Of a stretch of 10,120 nucleotides of DNA, positions 6,335-10,120 are shown one piece after another. The DNA comes from Deltaproteobacteria bacterium (GTDB lineage Bacteria; Desulfobacterota; Anaeroferrophillalia; Anaeroferrophillales; Tharpellaceae). Each line of letters opens with the position of its first letter. Position 1 is the stretch's first letter. The DNA is taken from assembly GCA_030633185.1 (NCBI GenBank), contig DAOVTG010000076.1, forward strand, positions 1 through 10,120, written 5' to 3'. Under the pieces are notes generated by a model, which saw only the letters and a program-made list of their open reading frames with translations, did not search any database and was not told where the DNA came from. The position numbers were made by a program, and so were the translations under genes.

Positions 6335-8122
6335 ATGCAACAACCCCAGGAAGCTATCTCTTTAGACCAGGTCAAAGGCATCATCAGACGTCAGAAGGGG
6401 ATTTTTATAACCCTCTTTCTCCTGACCCTGATCGCAGCCTTAAGCATCGCCCTGCTGCTGCCGGCTGTCTACCGGGCTGAAAGTACCATCCTGATTGAAG
6501 AGCAACAGATCCCCCAGGAATTTGTCCGAACCACAATTACCAGTTATGTCGAAGAACGCCTCCAGGTTATCACCCAACAGATCATGAGCCGCCCGCGCCT
6601 GCAGGAGATTATTGATCGTTTCAAGCTCTATCCAAAAATGCAAAAACGCCACACCAAGGAAGAAATTATCGCTCGCCTGAGAGCCGATATCTCTCTGCAA
6701 ACCATCAGCGCTGATGTCGTCGACAAACGTACCGGCCGACCCAGCACGGCAACCATCGCCTTCAACCTCTCATACCAAGGGGAAACCCCTGATATTGTTG
6801 TCAAAGTGACCAACCGTCTAACTTCGCTCTACCTGGAAGAAAACCTGCGCCAACGTGAAGAACGAGTCTCCAATATCACCACCTTTCTCAAAAAGGAGCT
6901 TAAGGAACTCTCACAATTTATCAGCAAACTTGAAGAGCAGGTCAGCCTCTTCAAACAGAAGCATGGTCGCGAGCTGCCGGAATTCAACACCGTCAACCTC
7001 CAGGCCGTTAACCGCCTGACCCGTGACCTGGAGCAAAACCGGATGCAGCTGCGCTCCCTCAAAGAACGCAGAATCTACCTTGAGGGGCAGATAGCCACGG
7101 TTGACCCGGTTCAAAGCGGCAATTTCCTACGCAGCGATGAGGGGCGCCTCCTGCTGCCCCCGAGTGAAAAACTGAAAGCCCTGCGCCTGCAACTTCTCTC
7201 TCTGAAAGCCAGCTACTCAGACAAACATCCGGACATAAAAAAAACCGAGCGTGAAATCGCCGAGATAGAGACCCAGAACCCGGCCCTGACCAAATCTACA
7301 AATGGACTCGCGGAGAAACATGAACAACTTGAAAAACTTATACGCGAAAGTAAAGAGCTGCAAGCCCGACTTGGGGACAAGCATCCCGATCGTATACGTA
7401 CAGAAAAAGAAATAGCTCTTTTACGACAAGAGATTGACAACTTTACCCAAGCCCCACCAAACCGAGCCTCGGCCGGCGACCCGGCCCCCAGCACTGTAAG
7501 TAACCCGGCCTACATCAACCTCCAGGTTCAGATAAGATCAACGACCATGGAAATTGCCGCCATGGAGGCTGCTTACCGGCAAACGGCTAAGAACCAGGCT
7601 GAATACCAGTCTCGACTGGAAAACGCCCCTCTAGTCGAACGCGACTACAAACGCATGCTCAGAGACCTTGATCAGGCCCAACTACGCTATACCGACATTA
7701 CTCATAAGCTTACCGAAGCCCAGGTCGCCCAGCAAATGGAAGAGTCGCAACAGGGCGAACGCTTCAAGATTATTGATCCTGCCCAAACCCCGGAAAAACC
7801 ATTCAAACCCAACCGGATGGCGATTGCCTTAATCGGCTTTGTTTTGGCCTTAGGGCTGGCAACCGGAGTCTGCGCCCTGCGTGAGAATCTGGATACTTCC
7901 GTCAAAAGTACAGGTGAGCTCGCCCGCCTGACCGGAGTTCCGGTTTTAAGTATCACACCGATCATGGAAAACCTCAATGAGCGCCGAAAAAGATATTGGC
8001 GTTACAGCCTGACCGCAATTCTTCTACTGGGTCTTGTAATCGCCGCCCTGGTCGCTATTCACATCTTCTACTTACCTCTTGATATCCTCTGGATAAAAGT
8101 AATGAGACGCCTCGGAATCTAG
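6335..8122 (+). CDS. Wzz/GumC-type polysaccharide co-polymerase (chain-length determinant)
   Basis: This inner-membrane protein sets polymer length and bridges to the export channel. From the ATG at 6335 it has 595 residues. TM1 (about 23-43) is followed by the Wzz domain (PAVYRAESTILIEEQQIP, 43-60). A long periplasmic coiled coil spans about 170-470, and TM2 (about 494-514) is preceded by the Pro-rich DPAQTPEKPFKPNR typical of co-polymerases. An extra hydrophobic segment (about 557-580) ends in YLPLDILWIKVMRRL, a tail resembling the exosortase-associated subfamily. No C-terminal Walker-A kinase domain is present, so it would need a separate kinase, if any. Residues about 283-312 and 332-367 are a tandem duplication around DKHPD. 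A longer reading from 6266 would overlap the previous gene by 59 nt; GAGA at 6323-6326 supports 6335, giving a 10-nt gap. Confidence 0.9.
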   Translation: MQQPQEAISLDQVKGIIRRQKGIFITLFLLTLIAALSIALLLPAVYRAESTILIEEQQIPQEFVRTTITSYVEERLQVITQQIMSRPRLQEIIDRFKLYPKMQKRHTKEEIIARLRADISLQTISADVVDKRTGRPSTATIAFNLSYQGETPDIVVKVTNRLTSLYLEENLRQREERVSNITTFLKKELKELSQFISKLEEQVSLFKQKHGRELPEFNTVNLQAVNRLTRDLEQNRMQLRSLKERRIYLEGQIATVDPVQSGNFLRSDEGRLLLPPSEKLKALRLQLLSLKASYSDKHPDIKKTEREIAEIETQNPALTKSTNGLAEKHEQLEKLIRESKELQARLGDKHPDRIRTEKEIALLRQEIDNFTQAPPNRASAGDPAPSTVSNPAYINLQVQIRSTTMEIAAMEAAYRQTAKNQAEYQSRLENAPLVERDYKRMLRDLDQAQLRYTDITHKLTEAQVAQQMEESQQGERFKIIDPAQTPEKPFKPNRMAIALIGFVLALGLATGVCALRENLDTSVKSTGELARLTGVPVLSITPIMENLNERRKRYWRYSLTAILLLGLVIAALVAIHIFYLPLDILWIKVMRRLGI

Positions 8123-8332
8123 AGGGCTGTCCGAGAATGCTCTTTTCCCCACATTACTGACATTACCACCTCATATACCCGTGTGGATATCAATCAAACC
8201 AGCGGTATTTTTCCTGAAATTGAAACCGGTGGCTGGTCAGGCATTGCCTTTGTCAATATCGAAAAAAACTGGCTCAACGAACCGCAAAAAGGGAGAAAAT
8301 GCGATGAAAAGTTTTCGTCAGGAACTTTGGTT
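8123..8332 (+). other. Unassigned 70-codon open frame between the co-polymerase and yjbQ
   Basis: In the same frame as the preceding gene, directly after its TAG, the sequence stays open for 70 codons to TGA at 8333-8335. Part of it looks protein-like: YTRVDINQTSGIFPEIETGG and then WSGIAFVNIEKNWLNEP (roughly 8174-8284). There is no ATG and no ribosome site for it; the only possible early start is GTG in TRVDI. The last codons overlap the yjbQ start and its GGGAG site and so are probably a shadow. It may be the 3' remnant of a lost gene, or chance. I do not recognise a family. Confidence 0.3.
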
Positions 8333-8720
8333 TGAAACCGCCAGCCGCCGGGATTTTATCAATATTACGCCGGAGGTCGAGCAGTGTCTTAAGAAAAGCG
8401 GCATCAAAGAAGGTTTATGCCTGGTCAACGCTATGCATATTACAGCTTCGGTCTTTATCAATGACGATGAATCCGGCCTTCACCACGACTTTGAAGTCTG
8501 GCTAGAAAAACTGGCGCCCCATGCGCCAACATCGCAATATCATCATAATGGCTATGAAGATAATGCCGATGGGCATCTCAAACGACAGATCATGGGGCGT
8601 GAGGTAATTGTTGCCATCACTGAAGGGAAACTCGACTTCGGCCCTTGGGAACAAATCTTTTATGGTGAATTTGACGGCAGACGGAAAAAGAGAGTATTGG
8701 TGAAGATTGTCGGTGAATAA
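8304..8720 (+). CDS. yjbQ: YjbQ/UPF0047 family protein
   Basis: This is a small cytosolic protein of 138 residues, the normal family length. Family features include GLCLVNAMHITASVFIND (about 38-55), YHHNGYEDNADGHLKRQIMG (about 75-94, with the conserved His, Asn and Asp cluster), ITEGKLDFGPWEQIFYGEFDG (about 101-121) and a closing RVLVKIVGE. E. coli YjbQ has weak thiamine-phosphate synthase activity, but the physiological role of the family is unsettled, so 'secondary thiamine-phosphate synthase' should be taken with care. The start at 8304 is set by GGGAG at 8291-8295, 8 nt upstream, and by homology. The frame opens further upstream (ATG 8181), but that extension has no family resemblance. 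The gene is 181 nt after the export unit and may have its own promoter. Confidence 0.9.
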   Translation: MKSFRQELWFETASRRDFINITPEVEQCLKKSGIKEGLCLVNAMHITASVFINDDESGLHHDFEVWLEKLAPHAPTSQYHHNGYEDNADGHLKRQIMGREVIVAITEGKLDFGPWEQIFYGEFDGRRKKRVLVKIVGE

Positions 8721-8798
8721 TCATTTTGCCATTCCCCACTTTTAGATGAACCCTATCATGAAAAGAGCCACACCCTTATAATTTACAGCGAGTTCATT

Positions 8799-8848
8799 AA
8801 AATCAAACAAAAAAACCCGGCTAACACCGGGTTTTTTTGTTTGATTTT
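8799..8848. terminator. Bidirectional terminator between convergent yjbQ and sucD
   Basis: Arms at 8799-8820 and 8827-8848 form a perfect 22-bp inverted repeat with the 6-nt loop CTAACA. The core CCCGG/CCGGG is flanked by A7 on the left and T7 on the right, so each strand has a stem followed by a T-run. It ends 22 bp from the sucD stop and starts 78 bp after the yjbQ stop, so it can stop transcription from both sides. Confidence 0.93.
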
Positions 8849-8870
8849 ATGTTTATATGGGAAAAATAAT

Positions 8871-9743
8871 CTAGGAGGTTAACGCTTTGACTACAGCTTT
8901 ACCGATGTCGGCCGGGCTTTTGACGACGTGGATGCCAGCTTTGCTCATGGCTGCCATTTTCTCGGCAGCGGTACCTTTACCTCCAGCGATGATGGCTCCG
9001 GCATGGCCCATGCGACGGCCCGGAGGTGCGGTCTGACCAGCAATAAAGCCGATGACCGGTTTGGTCATATTATCGCTGACAAATTGGGCGGCCTCCTCTT
9101 CAGCACTGCCGCCGATTTCACCGATCATAACAACGGCTTCGGTATCAGGATCTTCTTCGAAAAGAGCCAAGAGATCGATAAACTGGCTGCCGATGATGGG
9201 ATCACCGCCAATACCGATACAGGTCGATTGGCCGAGGCCTCTTTCGGTCAGCTGGGCGACCGCTTCATAGGTCAGAGTGCCGCTTCTTGAGATAACTCCG
9301 ACACTTCCGGCTTTATGGATGAAACCGGGCATAATGCCGACTTTGGCTTCGTCAGGTGTAATCACACCGGGACAATTAGGGCCGATCATCCGCGTATTTT
9401 TACCTTTCATAAAGGCTTTAACCTTAAGCATATCAAGGGTTGGAATACCTTCAGTGATACAGATTACAAGAGCAATACCGGCATCGGTCGCTTCCATAAT
9501 TGCATCGGCGGCAAACGGCGGCGGGACAAAGATCAAAGAAACATTAGCGCCAGTCGCTTTAACAGCTTCGTCGACCGTATTAAAAACCGGAACCTCATCC
9601 ATTTTCAAACCGCCCTTACCGGGGGTTACGCCGGCAACGACTTGGGTACCATAAGCAACACACTGCTGGGCATGAAACATCCCCTCATTGCCGGTGATCC
9701 CCTGAACTACAATTTTACTATCTTTATTAACCAGAATAGACAT
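8871..9743 (-). CDS. sucD: Succinate-CoA ligase, alpha subunit
   Basis: With SucC it interconverts succinyl-CoA and succinate with substrate-level ATP or GTP formation in the TCA cycle (cytosol). The 290-residue protein is full length (E. coli SucD 289). It shows the CoA-binding Rossmann part QGITGNEGMFHAQQ (14-27), the GPNCPGVI loop (121-128), GVISRSGTLTYE (149-160) and the phosphohistidine motif RRMGHAGAI (243-251) with H247. ATG at 9743 follows a strong AAGGAG (about 9750-9755). The gene lies downstream of sucC in one leftward operon but is separated from it by 141 bp carrying a repeat element, unlike the close spacing usual for sucCD. Transcription ends at the 8799-8848 hairpin. Confidence 0.97.
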   Translation of the reverse strand: MSILVNKDSKIVVQGITGNEGMFHAQQCVAYGTQVVAGVTPGKGGLKMDEVPVFNTVDEAVKATGANVSLIFVPPPFAADAIMEATDAGIALVICITEGIPTLDMLKVKAFMKGKNTRMIGPNCPGVITPDEAKVGIMPGFIHKAGSVGVISRSGTLTYEAVAQLTERGLGQSTCIGIGGDPIIGSQFIDLLALFEEDPDTEAVVMIGEIGGSAEEEAAQFVSDNMTKPVIGFIAGQTAPPGRRMGHAGAIIAGGKGTAAEKMAAMSKAGIHVVKSPADIGKAVVKALTS

Positions 9744-9766
9744 TATATCTCCTTAAATCGGCTCGT

Positions 9767-9868
9767 AAAATGTCCACCTACTTCGTTGTCCTGCACCCTT
9801 CGTCACTGCGACGTACTATTTGTACGTCTCATTCCTCAGGCTTTGGACGCCTCGTATCTGAACATTTT
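9767..9868. repeat. Palindromic REP/MITE-like element inserted between sucC and sucD
   Basis: The element is bounded by imperfect terminal inverted repeats, AAAATGTCCA (9767-9776) and TGAACATTTT (9859-9868), 9 of 10 complementary. At its centre is a perfect hairpin, GACGTAC (9810-9816) and GTACGTC (9822-9828), around TATTT. The flanks of the hairpin (CACCCTTCGTCACTGC on one side, TCATTCCTCAGG on the other) are partly complementary, so the whole can fold as one long imperfect stem. It has no coding capacity. The layout is that of a non-autonomous miniature element; no second copy lies in this window. It sits in the transcribed sucC-sucD spacer. Confidence 0.65.
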
Positions 9869-9884
9869 CCATTGCCTCTTAAAA

Positions 9885-10120
9885 TCATTTAAATGCGGCA
9901 ACAACCTTTTCGGCGGCATCAGCGAGGCCGCGGGCGACGGTCATTTTGATACCCGAATCCTCAAGAATTTTTGCGGCATCTTTGGCGTTAGTACCTTCGA
10001 GACGAACTACCAGGGGAACTTTAATATCAACCATTTTGGTCGCTTCGATAATGCCGCTGGCGATCCGGTCACAGCGGACAATGCCACCGAAGATGTTGAC
10101 GAGAACCGCTTTAACATTGG
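9885..10120 (-). CDS. sucC: Succinate-CoA ligase, beta subunit (3' end only)
   Basis: The last 77 complete codons of SucC are visible, ending with TGA at 9887-9885. The fragment starts with NVKAVLVNIFGGIVRCDRIA, the conserved beta-subunit GGI-x-RCD segment in the C-terminal CoA-ligase domain. It continues with VDIKVPLVVRLEGTNAKDAA and ends ADAAEKVVAAFK. SucC supplies the ATP-grasp nucleotide-binding part and the succinate site of the SucCD complex. It is the upstream gene of the leftward sucCD operon; the N-terminal four fifths lies beyond the window. Confidence 0.95.
   Translation of the reverse strand, partial: NVKAVLVNIFGGIVRCDRIASGIIEATKMVDIKVPLVVRLEGTNAKDAAKILEDSGIKMTVARGLADAAEKVVAAFK

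Noticed and set aside
8181..8303. N-terminal extension of YjbQ from ATG 8181
   Set aside because: The added 41 residues do not resemble YjbQ; a clear GGGAG site sits 8 nt before ATG 8304 and gives the normal family length.
8928..9654. Rightward open frames opposite sucD
   Set aside because: Antisense shadows of a highly conserved gene; no independent evidence.
1..10120. CRISPR array, tRNA/rRNA gene, insertion sequence or phage attachment site
   Set aside because: No regularly spaced repeats, no cloverleaf or rRNA text, no transposase or integrase coding sequence seen on either strand.

Overview
This 10.1 kb window looks like an ordinary chromosomal segment of an anaerobic, Gram-negative bacterium, most likely a member of the Desulfobacterota (former Deltaproteobacteria). 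That assignment is inferred from gene content and not proven. The supporting genes are an octaheme c-type cytochrome of the hydroxylamine-oxidoreductase type, an exosortase/XrtA-style polysaccharide export cluster, and standard Gram-negative housekeeping genes with clear Shine-Dalgarno sites.

Layout. Positions 1-4096 are read leftward. In order of transcription they hold: (i) the octaheme cytochrome (4096-2762), closed by a perfect hairpin terminator; (ii) a tight tatD-tcdA pair (2687-1144) with a 2-nt gap; (iii) a decayed GNAT acetyltransferase remnant (about 1145-934); (iv) a small FMN-binding split-barrel protein (882-502) with its own terminator; (v) the 5' end of a DUF748 envelope gene (302-1) broken by an in-frame TAA. 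Positions 4097-4398 are a divergent intergenic region with a candidate rightward promoter. Positions 4399-8122 are a rightward three-gene polysaccharide export unit. An unexplained open frame and yjbQ (8304-8720) follow. A perfect 22-bp-stem terminator separates yjbQ from the convergent leftward sucC-sucD operon (10120-8871). Its two genes are unusually split by a roughly 100-bp inverted-repeat element.

How the genes work together. The three export genes form a coherent set: a short periplasmic OPX (Wza-like) protein with no outer-membrane helix, an outer-membrane beta barrel with about 18 candidate strands, and a Wzz/GumC-type inner-membrane co-polymerase. This matches the composite OPX plus beta-barrel translocon known from Myxococcus xanthus. 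No glycosyltransferase, polymerase or kinase is present here. The cytochrome is exported and probably acts in periplasmic nitrogen-oxide reduction or detoxification. SucCD belongs to the TCA cycle, TcdA to tRNA modification and TatD to nucleic-acid quality control.

No wholly new system is evident. The most interesting items are the composite export locus, the internal duplication in its co-polymerase, the lone octaheme cytochrome, two gene remnants (DUF748 and GNAT), an unassigned 70-codon frame, and the mobile-type repeat inside sucCD.
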